From assembly GCF_047495875.1 (NCBI RefSeq), contig NC_092461.1, positions 60,748,299 through 60,812,298 of the forward strand: a stretch of DNA of 64,000 nt. Reading direction: 5' to 3'. Of the stretch, positions 1-20,300 are shown piece after piece (the first letter of the stretch is position 1; the number at the start of each line of letters is the position of its first letter). The position numbers were made by a program, and so were the translations under genes. The notes beneath the pieces are model-generated. The model was not told the origin of the DNA and did no database searches. It saw nothing but the letters and a program-made list of their open reading frames with translations. The DNA is from Pithys albifrons albifrons. Taxonomy: Eukaryota; Chordata; Aves; Passeriformes; Thamnophilidae.

Positions 1-7766
<7,766 letters not shown>

Positions 7767-8523
7767 GTACGTACCAGGGGCAGTGGACAGGAGGGATGCG
7801 ACATGGATACGGTGTACGTCAGAGCGTACCCTATGGCATGGCAACAGTGATCCGTTCACCCCTCCGAACGTCTCTAGCTTCCCTTCGGAGTGAGCAGAGC
7901 AACGGCACTGTTCTGCACGATGTCACTTCAGACAGTCCTGCTGGAACAAGAGGAGGTTTTGTGCTCAATTTTCACAGTGATCCAGAAGCCATGGGCATTA
8001 AGAAAAAAGGAGGCTTATTCAGAAGAGGATCCCTTCTTGGTAGTATAAAACTTAGAAAATCAGAATCTAGGTCATCGATATCTAGCAAACGGAGCTCTGT
8101 CAGGAGTGATGCTGCTATGAGCAGAATTAGTTCTAGTGATGCCAACTCTACAATTAGTTTTGGAGATGGTGACTGTGATTATAGCCCTATGGAAGACCAT
8201 GTCGATGCCACCACTACAGAAGCCTATATGGGTGAATGGAAAAATGATAAACGCAGTGGGTTTGGTATCAGTGAGCGTTCAAATGGTATGAAATATGAAG
8301 GAGAATGGCTGAATAACAGGAGGCATGGCTATGGATGTACCATGTTTCCAGATGGCACCAAAGAAGAGGGAAAGTATAAAAATAACATTTTGGTCCGTGG
8401 AATAAGAAAGCAACTTATACCAATACGAAACACAAAAACTAGAGAAAAGGTGGATAGAGCAATAGAGGGTGCACAGCGAGCAGCTGCCATGGCAAGAACC
8501 AAAGTGGAAATTGCAACTTCAAG
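7767..8523 (+). CDS. JPH1: junctophilin-1, coding exon 2 (residues 127-379)
   Basis: The first two bases complete Gly127, and translation continues [19 protein letters not shown], joining exon 1 to rebuild MORN repeat 6 (from Tyr129). Residues about 151-279 form the joining region, with a Lys/Arg/Ser-rich block at about 204-246. MORN 7 starts at Tyr280 (YMGEWKND) and MORN 8 at Tyr303 (YEGEW). From about residue 330 comes the stretch leading into the long Ala-rich helix thought to span the junctional gap. The exon ends after two bases of Arg379 (phase 2) at a strong donor, AAG|GTATGT. All eight MORN repeats of the family are therefore present. The acceptor reads AAAAG|GTACGT, so the exon opens with a sequence resembling a donor site. 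The frame stays open past the donor to 8716. Confidence 0.97.
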
Positions 8524-8734
8524 GTATGTTGTCAAAAGCAAGATTGTAAATGTTGGCTTTAGTGAATACTTCCTTGACGTTACATGTACAAAACTTAGTA
8601 CTTCAACTCATTTGAGTAAAGGTGTTTGTATACGTTCCATAATATACTATGAAAGTAAATTTCCAGTCTCAATGCATTTCTGTTTTTACTCAAGAGCTGC
8701 TGCATTATGCCTTTAAACCTGTTTGGAAAATAAA
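8524..8734 (+). other. JPH1: in-frame read-through extension and intronic poly(A) signal
   Basis: If the exon 2 donor is not used, the JPH1 frame runs a further 63 residues to a TAA at 8714-8716. An AATAAA hexamer follows at 8729-8734, and a T/GT-rich stretch lies at about 8810-8840. The resulting protein would be 442 residues: eight MORN repeats but no complete helix and no membrane anchor. This is inference; no transcript is known to me. The extension has no recognisable domain. Confidence 0.3.
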
Positions 8735-8808
8735 ATCAGTCAGGAATGTAGCAAATGATTTGGGGGACATGAGAGAAGGATTGAATATCTTCCTACAGGC
8801 ATGTTCAA

Positions 8809-11800
8809 GTTATGTTCATTGTATTGTTTGTTTTTTTGGGTAGCATCTGCAAATCACTGAAGTTGCCCATTTTGACATTGGACATCTTAAGATGCATCTG
8901 TTTATCTGAGAGACTGGCATGAACAGCATAAGAGCAGCATAAGATTGAGCTGTTGTGCTTAGAGGCTGTTGATTTGGTTGCCAGAGCAGTATCTGCCAAA
9001 AGAGTTCTGTATGAGGACTGTTCCATCTTGGAGCATGCTACTCCTGCAATCGTCTGATCATACGATCACCACTTCATGTAATGGTGGTTGTCTTCTCCCT
9101 GTGCCTCTGCTAAGTGTTAGAGATGATGAAGGCATATGGGTATTAGCAGTGGGGGAAAATGTAATTTTCACTTTGAACTCCTAACCAACAACCAAGCAAA
9201 GCTGTTTGAAATGCAATTGTTACAAATTAAATCAATACAGACAATTTTAATGGGTTTTACTATAAAGTTTTAGAGCTCCTTAAAAAGCTATTTAATTTTT
9301 AATGCCTTTCAGTAAGTTTCTGTGGCAGTTTCTATATTGTTGGGTTTAGTTTGTTTCCTCAGGCAGTCTTTTCTTGAAAAATGCTTTAGATAAAAAGTCC
9401 AGAAATGTGCATGAAAGAAAATCTTCATGCTATTTTAGAAAGAGGATGTCACATTACACCTAGAGCTGAACAACTGGTTCCTGATTTAGTGTGGTCACTA
9501 GTGTGTCCTCAGTGACTGTCCTTTTCCTGACAGTCAAAAAGAATACAGAGAATACCAAAAACTGCATGAAAAAGCTTGAATATATAGATGGCTCACAGTG
9601 AAAAATTGAAACACTAACATCAAGAATTTAGCATGCTGTTGAGGAACCTTTCTGAGTAGTGGTCACCTAAGTAACTAGAGAGTAGCATATACTCACTTCT
9701 ATAACTATGTGTAGGGTGAACCCATACAGGCCATACACTTAAGAGTTGGACTCACAGATGATTCTTGTGGGTCCCTTCCAGCTCAGAATATTCTGTGATT
9801 CTGTGATTGTATGACAGCATACCATATTAGCAAAGCTGATCAATAATAGGTAACTTGAAAAAAAGTACTGGAACCCCATTCATGTTCTGTCAGTACATAA
9901 TAAACCCTAGTTCTGAAAAAATTGGGGTGATGTGATGTGTGGAAAGGGGGAGTCACTACTTTGAGTCAACATAAAGCTATCAAAAAACTGTAGTCTGAGA
10001 CCATTAGGTGCAAGGCACAGTGTACACACTTCCTCTTTAAAAAGGGATACGTCTCTGAAGAGTTTTGTTTATTTTTCCTTCCCTTTGATAGTTCAAATTG
10101 CTTGTTTTGTTTATTTCTTGGATGTATGTTTTTGAAAGTGCAGCAACAGAAGGCATCAGTTGTAGAGTGCAGCTGTGACCATGGGCTATGTGTCCCTTTG
10201 GTTTCTCAGCCGAAAATCTCACTGAAACAGTCTCATGAATTACCAGTATGGATAGCAAGATGACAGATTGAGGTTTCTTCTCCTTTTAGTAGCCGTTGCA
10301 CTAACTGTACTGGCACTGATTCAAAGACCTGACACCAAGTCAAACAATGGCAAGCATAATTAGCTCCACATGTGAGTGTGCGCTGGACTCATCTAGTAGG
10401 AATGACATGACCCTTACTATCTCTCAAGTTTTCAGAATTGCTTTTAGTATCAACCAGCGCGAGTAAGGCCATGGCACTATGTGAACTAAGGGACTGTCAC
10501 ACTGGCAGAATGGGTAATACGGACTGTCTTAAGAGCCAGGTTATCTGGGAGATGTTCTAGAGTAGCATTGAGGAAAAAAAACTTCCAACAGTTGCTAAAT
10601 TCTAGGCTGACCACCAGACTGGTACAGTTTCATGATGAAAAAACTTTTGTCTCACTGGAACCTGAGGACCAGTATTGGTTTGTGACTGCACTTTTTACCA
10701 AACTGATGCATTAATAATACATTTAATCCTTCAGACAATAGCATTCCTTCAATGTGTTCTTAGATGAATGTGAGTGTGGTCGTCTTGTCTGTTTCTAATG
10801 ATCCCTACTACACAAAAAAGGTCTGGGAGAGGAGTACCTTTAATCATCTCTCTAATGTGTGATATGGAAGTGGTTCTGCCCATATGGCATAACCTCATTG
10901 CACACTGGCCTGTAAAACCTTCTGTGTGTTTCAGACTGGGCAGATGTCACCAGCAGTGCATGCCTGCTTAGATTTTTCACTCCACTAGTGGAAGAACTCT
11001 CTAGATAGACCTTTTCTTACTCCCAAAACTATCTAAAGTCCATGTTTCCATTCCAAAGGGTCAGAAACCCTGACTGTCATCCAAATACCTTCCTTTTCAA
11101 TGCATCTTTGAGTTGTATGCTGTTCTTCCTGTATTGTTTATTCCCAAAATGTTTGCTCAGCCAAATGAAAACAGACCATACTCCTCTTCATAGCTCCCTG
11201 CTGGTCGTGCCAGGTTTGGCTCGTAATTTGACTTGTGACAGATGTCCACACAGTCATCAACGAGACCAACCACTGTTTTGCTTTATATTCCTGATGTCTT
11301 TTTATGTCTAAAAGTCCTTTTTAATAATCTGTGTAATCTTCCTTTATCTAAAATGGCAGTTTGGTGTATACAGAAAAATCCAGAAGTTGGGATAAATAGT
11401 GCTTCTCTGAGCCTGAATTTACACTGGCTCTACTGACTTTGCCTTTCGGTTTTTGAGGCATTTGTACTGAGGTGTTTTGGAAATCATAGCAGCGTTTCTC
11501 AGAAGACAACAGATCACAAAATTGTGTGATAAAAAACCTCTATCAGGAAAATAATTACCGTTACACAGGTCTGAATTCAAAACAGATTATAAATTTGCAA
11601 TGAATAAAAATGCTTTTAAAATTACAGCGTAGTTTAAATAGTCTTGATTGCGTATTAGAGTTTTACTAGCTGTATTTAAGGAAAAATATTTTGGTGCAAC
11701 TATAAAAATCCCAGAATATGAGATACTTTAGAGGTTCAATATTTTTCCCTTTCAGGATATTAAAGGGCACTTTTAAAATATGATTATAATAGGCAGTAAT

Positions 11801-12469
11801 TAATTCAAATTCGTCTTTAATAAATTGTGCTAAAAGCAGTCAGGTTTGTATGCCTATTCTGTGTCTTTCTGTCTAAAACGAAAAGTTGTTTTCCAGAATC
11901 TTCTGATAAATTCTTTTCCACACATGTGAAGTGCTTCAAATGCTGGAAGATGTGTTTGGAGTTCTTTGGAAGATATTAAAAAGCCCCAAATGTCCACTTA
12001 ACCAAGAGTCAAGTCGAAACTCATTTTGAGCATATCACATAATTCTCACTGTAGAGATTCAGAACTTCCTTTTCATCACTGTCATATGTCTTATTCAAAG
12101 GAGATATCCATGTCTGCAGTTCAATCTAAACTGGAATTTTATTAGAGTACTTCTTTCATAGTAGGAAAATCACTTAAGTTCTCCTTATAGTGTATTATAT
12201 TACCTTTGCCTTCATCAATACTTAGGATGGTATAAACAAACTAATGGTCCTGGAATTAATTTTCAGAGTTTGAATGTAAACTTACCTTCTAATATTCAGT
12301 GTCACTGGGTTGCTTTTAAAATGCATCAGTCCTGTAAGTAAACATGTAGCACTGAAAGCAGAAGGAATGATGTTTGTTTACATACAACCCTTCATGTACG
12401 AAATTCTTTCAGAAAAGTCAATTTTATGGATTCAGAATTGGGCTCTCAGAGCCAGGCCTTTGTTTGTTT
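8809..12469 (+). other. intron 2 segment, little recognised
   Basis: Apart from the CR1 tail at 9752-9808, this stretch has only short open frames and no feature I can name. Confidence 0.5.
9752..9808 (+). mobile_element. CR1 LINE 3'-end fragment
   Basis: A short copy of the CR1 tail: 'gttggact...gatgattcttgtgggtcccttcca' followed by terminal 'ttctgtgattctgtgat' units. The rest of the element is absent, as usual for 5'-truncated CR1 insertions. Confidence 0.8.
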
Positions 12470-12500
12470 GTTTTCCCTCCAGTTTTTTTCTAGGTAATGC
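12460..12500 (+). promoter_or_regulatory. candidate recursive splice site in intron 2
   Basis: A long pyrimidine-rich run (12460-12491, interrupted by a few G and CAG) ends in CTAG directly followed by GTAATG, giving AG|GT at 12493/12494. A 3' splice site fused to a 5' splice site is the signature of ratchet points in long introns. The +5 base is T rather than the preferred G, so the donor half is weak. Confidence 0.25.
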
Positions 12501-12919
12501 TCCGCTTAAAAGGTCTTCCCTTTCAGGTGTTGACTCTCTGAGAAAAAACAAACTTTGCAGGGGTACGGAGGGATAAGACGCAAATACAGGAAGGGTAAGA
12601 AATATGAACCAGAACATAGTGTATGGAGGAAAAGGGAGACATAAATCAAAAGAAAACAAAATCTTTCCTTGTTGATATTTTACTTAGACTTCATTGATCT
12701 TAAGTGTCATAAAACAAGCAGATTAAAGAATGGTAATTTCTTTTTTTTATTCTCTTTTCCACAGAAGCTAAATACTTTTAATCACTTGAAAGTTTTCAGT
12801 GAGTTTGAAATAAGATGAATGTACTGTCATAATGTGCCACAAAAACTTCTGACCACCTTAAAAGCAACATTGTAGTGGGCTCTGATTACATGAGCACCTG
12901 AGGTTTGGTGAAGGATAAT

Positions 12920-12985
12920 GGTGCCTTTGTATTAGGCACTGCACAAACAAGTTGCATGGGCTAGAGAACTTGCAGTCTGGGAAAA
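12920..12985. repeat. possible ancient dispersed repeat
   Basis: The words 'aggcactgcacaaac' and 'agaacttgcagtct' resemble a spaced pair seen in an old vertebrate interspersed repeat (GCACTGTACAAACA ... GAGCTTACAGTCT, from memory). It is heavily diverged and the family is not assigned. Confidence 0.25.
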
Positions 12986-14364
12986 TGGCAGTGCCCAACA
13001 ACTGGAAAGAAACTTGTACAAGACTGTGAAAGATCTGTGATCAAGATAGCAGTAAAATCAGTATCTTACTAATAATGCGGAAGAGTTGCTCCTTGTTAGT
13101 GAGCTGTCTGCGTTCAGATAGCAGTGACTAGCAAGCCCCTCGTCAGGAACACCTTTCAGGTGGAGCACTGAAGAGGGAATAACTGCTGTGTTTTCTGCAG
13201 CGATTTCTTTTCCAGTGTAGCTTTTTCAGACAGCTCAATTGTATTTTTAACATGTTTGTGTCCAAGAGATCCATAGATCCAGAGATGCTCTGGCTGAGTT
13301 TCAACCTTTATTTTTTTTAATAGAAACTACTGAAACTGTGGTTGTGAACCTGTCTCGTGAGCAGGCTGCTTTGTTCTGCGTGGCTGTGAAGAAATCCCGA
13401 GCTGCTGGAAGTGGGCGCAGAAGGATTGACTTGGTAGTGGAGACTCAGTATACTAATTTCATTTGAGAGTGAGCCCACTGCCACGGCATGGATTTTCTTG
13501 GGTCCCTGCTCTCCCTCGCTGTTGTAGTGGCCTCCTGGAGCCAGTAGCAGGCTTGTGTAATGTCCAGTGCTGAGGATGATTCCGAGAATTATGATTTACC
13601 CTGAGGCCTGGCCTCATGCTGCCCAAGCCTGGGCTTGAGTGCTTTGCATTGGCTTCAAGTCACTGGTCAGCCCCTACTGCTGAACAACACGGCACAGCTC
13701 TCTGCCTCAGAGTGGCCACAGGACAGCAGTTACTTGAGAACCCGCTGCTTATATTTATCATCACTTTAATTCGGAGTAAGTTTCAGTAAGCTGTGCTGCA
13801 CTTGATGGAGTTCTATGAAGCGTGTGGAACTGTCAAGAAGGAATACTAAATGGTTCAGTAGCCAGTTCCTTTGTTGTGTTCATAGCCTTGTGTGACCAGT
13901 GTGCTCAGCTTGACCTGAACAAACTGGAATGATATGCATGTGACAGTACGGTTTGTGTCCACACTAGAAGACAGCTGCCAGTCATTCCAAATGTCACTAA
14001 ATTATGTGCACCACACACAGCTCTTTCCATGATGGATTTAGCTGACTCTACCAATCCCACTTTAACTCAAGAAACTAAACTAGACACTTGCAAGGCTAGT
14101 GCCTCACACGCCTCAGAGATGCTTTACTTATTATAGCTGAAATATGAACATTGTGTGTAGGAATAGAATCCAACAAATACCAGAGGTATTTATATAAGAC
14201 TGGTTGCTCAGTACAAAAAGCTGCCTGAGGTTCAAAACAAAATCAGTTTTAATTACTTTGCTACATAGCAAGTTAAATGCTGTGGTAAAACTTAATGTAA
14301 GTCTTGAGCTACTATGGATAATGATTTTAATGTTAATTCTGCATTCTTTAGAGGAAACCATATG

Positions 14365-14430
14365 TTCCTTGAATCCTGTGGGAGTTACACCACTGACTTC
14401 AGTGGGGCACATTTTCACTGAGATTTCACA
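14365..14430. repeat. degenerate ancient amniote repeat
   Basis: It contains 'gggagttacaccactgacttcagtgggg', a word typical of an old dispersed repeat common in birds and reptiles. Similar eroded copies lie near 23250, 26515 and 39150. The family name is uncertain. Confidence 0.35.
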
Positions 14431-15869
14431 AACAACTCATTGGTAAAGAACATGTTCTTAGACTGTTCCTCTGTTATTTGCTGGGGAATGAAATATATCC
14501 ATTTGAAATATATATAAGTCATATACACGTTGCTGCAGATTTGATTTCTTTTCTTAGTATTAAATGCAGTAAGATTACGTGCCTGAAAATAGGCAAAATT
14601 ACTCCAGTACTATCCCTCAGCTGGAAATTTTAAAAAGCTGTCAGTATTTAACTTTTTGATCAAAATACCTATATCCAAGTACACCTACTTACTGCTGGAA
14701 GTTTGAATAGGCTTTTGGGGTTTTTTTAAGTAGTTCCAGTGTATATTCAATCTTTCTTCATGTTTGTATTGCAAAAGGAATTGTTACTCCAGAGTTGCTT
14801 TTCTAAGTTCTTTAAATTCAGGAAATTGTTAATGCAAGATTCAAAATATTCTCTGCTTTCAGAGAACAAATTAAACAATGCTACATCACTGCTTTTAAAA
14901 TAACCTTCTAAGAAAGCGTTTTTAAGTGAAAAACCTCTTTGAAATATTTCTTTGTTCAGATTATAAGTATTTTTTTCCCAGTTTCCAGGGAATACTTAAT
15001 TTAGGAGCTGAGAAGATCTTTGCAGTGGTAGGCCAGCAACTTTAATATGACAACTTTAATCCTTTTTTTTTATGGTACTGAGATACATGAAAGACTAATA
15101 CTTTTTGTAGCCACAGAAGATGAGCTGTTATGCAGATTCTTGCATTAGTTTTTACATAGTATCTCAGTTTTGATCTGCATTACAGTCGTTCAAAAGCTAA
15201 GCCGCAAACAGCATCTTCTGTACTGACTTTCAGAAGAGTTTCTGTGATGGAAATATTTGTAATAATCCTTATATTACTGATTGCAATAAAAATATTCTCA
15301 AAACCAAGAAAGATGTATGTTTGGTGTATGTAGTGCAATTGTATACATATGACTTATAGTACTTGTCAGTTTGAGTAATTTAGTTGATGTTTTGCTCAAT
15401 TAATATGGAACTTCCCAGCTTATTTCTTCAAAGAAATAAGAAAGTATGCTATCATATTACTGTAACATTGTTGATCATTATTCTGCACAGTAGTATGTTT
15501 CTCACTGAATAGCAGAAAAATAGTAATTTGAATGACTTAGTTAATGCCCCCTATATTGATCTAATTCTGTATTTCCCAAATAATAATGGATTCACTTTCT
15601 GAAAATTGGTGTAGTTCAATGGTAATGCTGTTTGAATACTAATTGATCAGGGATAATATATTATGACTTCTATTCATTTTTCTGGTCATTAATAAATCTT
15701 TCTATTTTATGTATCTAACAGACGTTGGTATATATTTGCATGCACTGGCTTGCATACCTCACTATGATCTTCCTCTTTTAGTACTCCTCTATTTGTTATT
15801 TCATGTCTTCTGTGTCTTTGTTCTTCTATGGTTCTTCACTCTCATTGTCCAGGAAGGCAGAGGCACAGT

Positions 15870-16400
15870 GGCTTTATGACTAGTGTCCAGGAATAACTTT
15901 CTCCATACCAGTTTGTCTCTCCTCAAGCCCATGTAAATGTTTAACATTTGAAATAACCTATTGGCTATTCTTGTTGTCCTCTTTAGATCTAGTTTTCCCA
16001 GATCTGCTGAATAGAGGTAGTCTCCCAAGAGCTCATTCCTGAGAGCACCTCAAAGCCATTTAATTAGTACATAACATTAGGTTTGTTCTGCCTTGCACAT
16101 CACTCTTACACTTAAATTGAACTTAATTTGCCATTTAATAGTGATCAGGGAGTTTTGTGCTTCCTTTCATTGCAGTTGTCCCTCAGACTTCTCTTAACAC
16201 TGCTGTTCACAAATTCTGCCACTTGCATGTTCACATCTTTTCCGCGACATTTATGAATGACATGGATTCTCAGCCTTGAGCCCTGTTATTACCCAGTGGT
16301 GAACCTTCTCAATTGGGAAAACCAAACATTTAATCTGTCCCATTATATTCTGTTTCTGAACTAATTTTTTATGCACTTAAGAATTTCTTCTCTTTATTTT
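15870..16400 (-). mobile_element. degenerate CR1/L3-like LINE fragment
   Basis: On the plus strand it carries diverged versions of words found in minus-strand CR1/L3 elements: 'aatttgccatttaata', 'cacaaattctgccac', 'catttatgaatga' and a 'cagccttgagccctg' block. All are in the expected order, with many substitutions, so it is clearly old. Confidence 0.45.
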
Positions 16401-17218
16401 AATCTTAATTTCCAAAGAGTCTTGGGTGAGGAGTTCCATACTTGGGTTCTACTACATTAGGACTAGGGATTGATGAGAAAAGATATTACTGTTTGGCACT
16501 TAAAAGCGAGAAATTTCCTTATTAGTATCTGGCTAATATGAAATCAGTTAAATGTGAGTTCTCCGTTCTTTTGTTCTAGGAGGTTAAGAAGAAAGACATA
16601 TAATTCTCTTTTCTAACTCTGAATCTGGTAGGCAAAGGTTGTTTAGTTACCTTACTACTGTAATGGAGAACCTCAACATTGTGCTGGTCTCAGTTTACTG
16701 GCGTATATATAAGAAGAGGGAGAGGTCATTTTCTGCTGCTTTTGCTTTCTGGTTTTGAGGTGAGTCATTTCAAGGATCTGTCTTTCTCTGAATTTTTAGA
16801 CTACATCAAAAATAATGATATTGGATCATGTCACTCTTAGAGTTGAGGAAAAGGACTTAAAAATCCAAATGTGAAAACAAGTGAGACTCAAAAGATTCTC
16901 ACTGTGGAGGTGGTCTATTGGCAGATGTGGACATGCATCACAGCCCTGGTTTGCTCTTACATGGAGCTAAGTTTTCATACCTGTTTGTGGGTAGAAAATT
17001 GACTTCCAGAGGGAAAAGAAATAAGACCACAGAATCTTGGTGATCACTAAGGTGACTTCATAGGGACTAGCTCTGTGTGAGTTCAGCCCAAGTTCACTTT
17101 TTAAGCTCCTTCACTTCTGGGAGTTTATGATGTCTGTTGTATAAACATCTTAGGAATACCCTGAAAACAAAGAAAATAATGCCAAGCATTAAGATACAAA
17201 ATGTATTCCAGGAATAAT

Positions 17219-17372
17219 AAGGGAACCATCACTGGAGGTACTGAAAAGACATGTAGATGTGGCACTGAGGAATGTGTTTTACTGGTGGATTTGGCAGTGC
17301 TCAGTTAACTGTTGGAGTCAGTCGTGTTTAAAGGTCTTTTCCAACCTCAACAATTCTGTGATTCTATAACCA
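17219..17372 (+). mobile_element. CR1 LINE 3'-end fragment
   Basis: It reads through the CR1 3' region: 'ccatcactggaggta', 'acatgtagatgtggcactgagg', 'aaaggtcttttccaacctcaacaattctgtgattct'. It is diverged but colinear with the avian CR1 tail, and 5'-truncated. Confidence 0.85.
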
Positions 17373-20300
17373 AAAGTTAAGAGTGTGAGCCAACGGATGC
17401 TGGTTGTCGGAATACTTTGTGAAGATGGAGTGGTGAACCAGCTTAAGTATGTGGGTGTCTTTTCCTTATGTCTTTTGCTTGGAGTCTTGTCTTTACGCTA
17501 ACATATCTTGACCGAGGGCTTATTTTCAGTTTGGCTAAAAAGCCAGTAATCATGCTCATCCTGGGTAAATGTGTTATTATTCATAACATCATTTTGTGCT
17601 TCAGAGAATGGGTACATTTTTGGAAATTGCAGTTTAGCAACAAAGGTGGGAATGACATTAATTCTATAAATAGGAACAGAATAGATAAGCTGGTGCCTTT
17701 TTCTGATATTTAGAAATGTTTGATTTGTGCAGATCTGTTGAAGTAATAGTAGTTTCTGGTGAAGAGGTCTTCCCTTTCTTCCTGTGGTGGGTAGAGTCCT
17801 TGTGCATGTTGAGAGGTCTAGTGTGCTGGGCATTCACAATTTTTTAATAGTGCAATGCTCAGGTAGAAATATTCTTTTATATTCTCAATTAGAAATGAAT
17901 TATCAGAAAAAAATCACATTGGATATGTTACAATCCCAAGTGATGTTTGATAGTGTATGCTGTGAAGAGTGTGGGTTTATTTCCTAATACCTGTTTTAGA
18001 AATTGGTTTTAAGACTGAAGTGGGACAGGTAAAAATTAGTATATATTTTGTGTGCTTAAAACTTAGATTGCCTGCAAAAGATCTACTTATGTTACTTGCT
18101 CATAATTGAACTGCATACTACTACTTATTATCAGGAAAAGACTCAGGTTTTTCAACTCAGAGCCTGTATCTTTGTCTATGATATGCGCAGCTATGATGCA
18201 TTTCTGATGGAAAAATTGTTGATGGAGCTCTGGGAATGAACCTCTGTGAGCAGAAGGATTAAACTAGATAGCATTTAACTTTTAGCTTTGCTGGGTTTGT
18301 GAACCATGAATGCAGAAAGCAATTAATCAGAATTACAGCTCTGAATGAATTCTCCAAAGAGTTTGTGCTGAATTTGATCTGATGTTTTCTTCAAATTTTA
18401 GTTGATCAAAATATGCTTTAAATGGCTTTTAACAGTACACTCGTAAGTTCCAACTTTGTAATGTAATAGATACTTGATTTGAATTCATCTTCTCCTTGCA
18501 TTTATGATTAAAACATTACAGAAATAGTGAGCTGTTGACAAATGACATGCTACATAACATGATGAACTTTGGCTGTGGACCTTAATGGTGAGTGAATAGT
18601 ATGAAAGAGCTGATGTCTCTTTCAGTGCAAACCTAGATTTTTGCTGTTTCTAGAAAAGATGAAGCCAGACTTGAATGTTTTCAATATAAAATATTGTTAA
18701 ATTGTGGACCATTGTTTTGAAAAAAGGCCTCAGAAATGTTGAATAGTGCCCTGGTGTTTGAGTAGGGGTTACACAAGCATGGGTCTGGTGAAACTTGTGA
18801 ACTCTCTTCCTCATAGCAAAAGTTCTCCCATTTCTTTGCTATTTCTGCAACATATTTAATTAGCCTTTTGTGATAATGAACCATTTTTGGTGGACAGTTC
18901 AAAGAACATACTGACTGAGTCTTCATGGGCCAATCTGAGAAAACTCAGCTTAAGCTATCATCAGAAACCTTGCTTGCATGTTCAAGGTCCTGGACATGTC
19001 AAGAAATTCTGTTATGCTTTCAGTGTATCTAATGTGATACTTAAAAAGATACTTTTCATTGAAAAAGATAACTAATTTGCCTTGAATTCGCTAGTACATG
19101 AAAACGCTTATTTTAGCAGATGAATGACCTAGCAGTGCTTAATGCTTTCAAGAAAATAGTTGTAGTTTTGCATAGAAATTCTCTTTGCAGAATTAGGGTG
19201 AAAGTTTTCTCTTGGATTGTCTGCTTTTATATGCTCACTGTTAAAACCATTTCATCATCTGCCTGACTCTGAAACGATTTATTGTCTTTTCATCAGTAGA
19301 ACTTACACCTTTGAGATCTTCTGATCTTTTCCTCTGTTAGTTGACACTGAATTGTCTCATTTTGCAAGTAAAAGTTTCAAGAGAGGCAGAGATGCTGAGG
19401 AAACATTTTGTACACAACTTTGATGTTTCCATCTATTAATACATGAAAATTTAAAGTAAATTAAGTGACCTTTTAACAGTTAAGTCCGTTGTAGTTTGTT
19501 TCAGATTACAGTAAGGAGTGGTTTAACTCCTTTTTTTTCCCATGATTATGTACTGTCTAAAAATATTTTTGTTTGTGCTTTGATCTCCTGTATTCCCATC
19601 CTTTCAGTTTAAATGTTTTGTCCCTCTTGAGATCAATAAGAAATAGAATATAAGGGGAAATAAATAGCAAAGTTATGTTAATATCCTCAGTAACATACAT
19701 TGTAAACCCACATTTTCTTGGTTTTGATAGTGATACTTTTCTGCTAAAGATTTTAAATAAGACATAAAGAATTTATTGCTTAATATAATAAGCATTTAAC
19801 ATCAATGCAGCAACAGTGTAGAAAAAGGAGTTAGGAGAACAGATTAAAGTCTTGAATTTTGGAGCTATTACAGAATTCTATTAGGATCCCTCTATGGCTG
19901 ATTTACTGTCATTTCTTCAAAAAGTATTGTTGGGGTTTTTTCCCAGAAAAAGTAGGTGTTGCTTCATGTTTCCCATGTAGCATAAACTGTGCCCCAGTCA
20001 GCATTTGCCTACATGCTTAATTTTCTATTTTCACTGACTTTCTTGAGGTGTCATCAGGTTGTATTGCATTATGAGATTGCTGTTCGAAGAGTTTCTGTGA
20101 AAGTTTTTCTTCTTTGTTTTGGTTCTTCTCTTCAATCTTTTATGTGTAAGCGTCACCCATTCCCAATCCCTGATAAGCCTTCCTTAGGAATGGATGCTGT
20201 TAAGAATAATTTCAGGTACTTTTTTTTTCTTTTTTAGAAAGTGTAAATTCCTTGTCAATATCCTCATGTTTTGACCCTGTTATTGTTGTCAGTGTAATGC

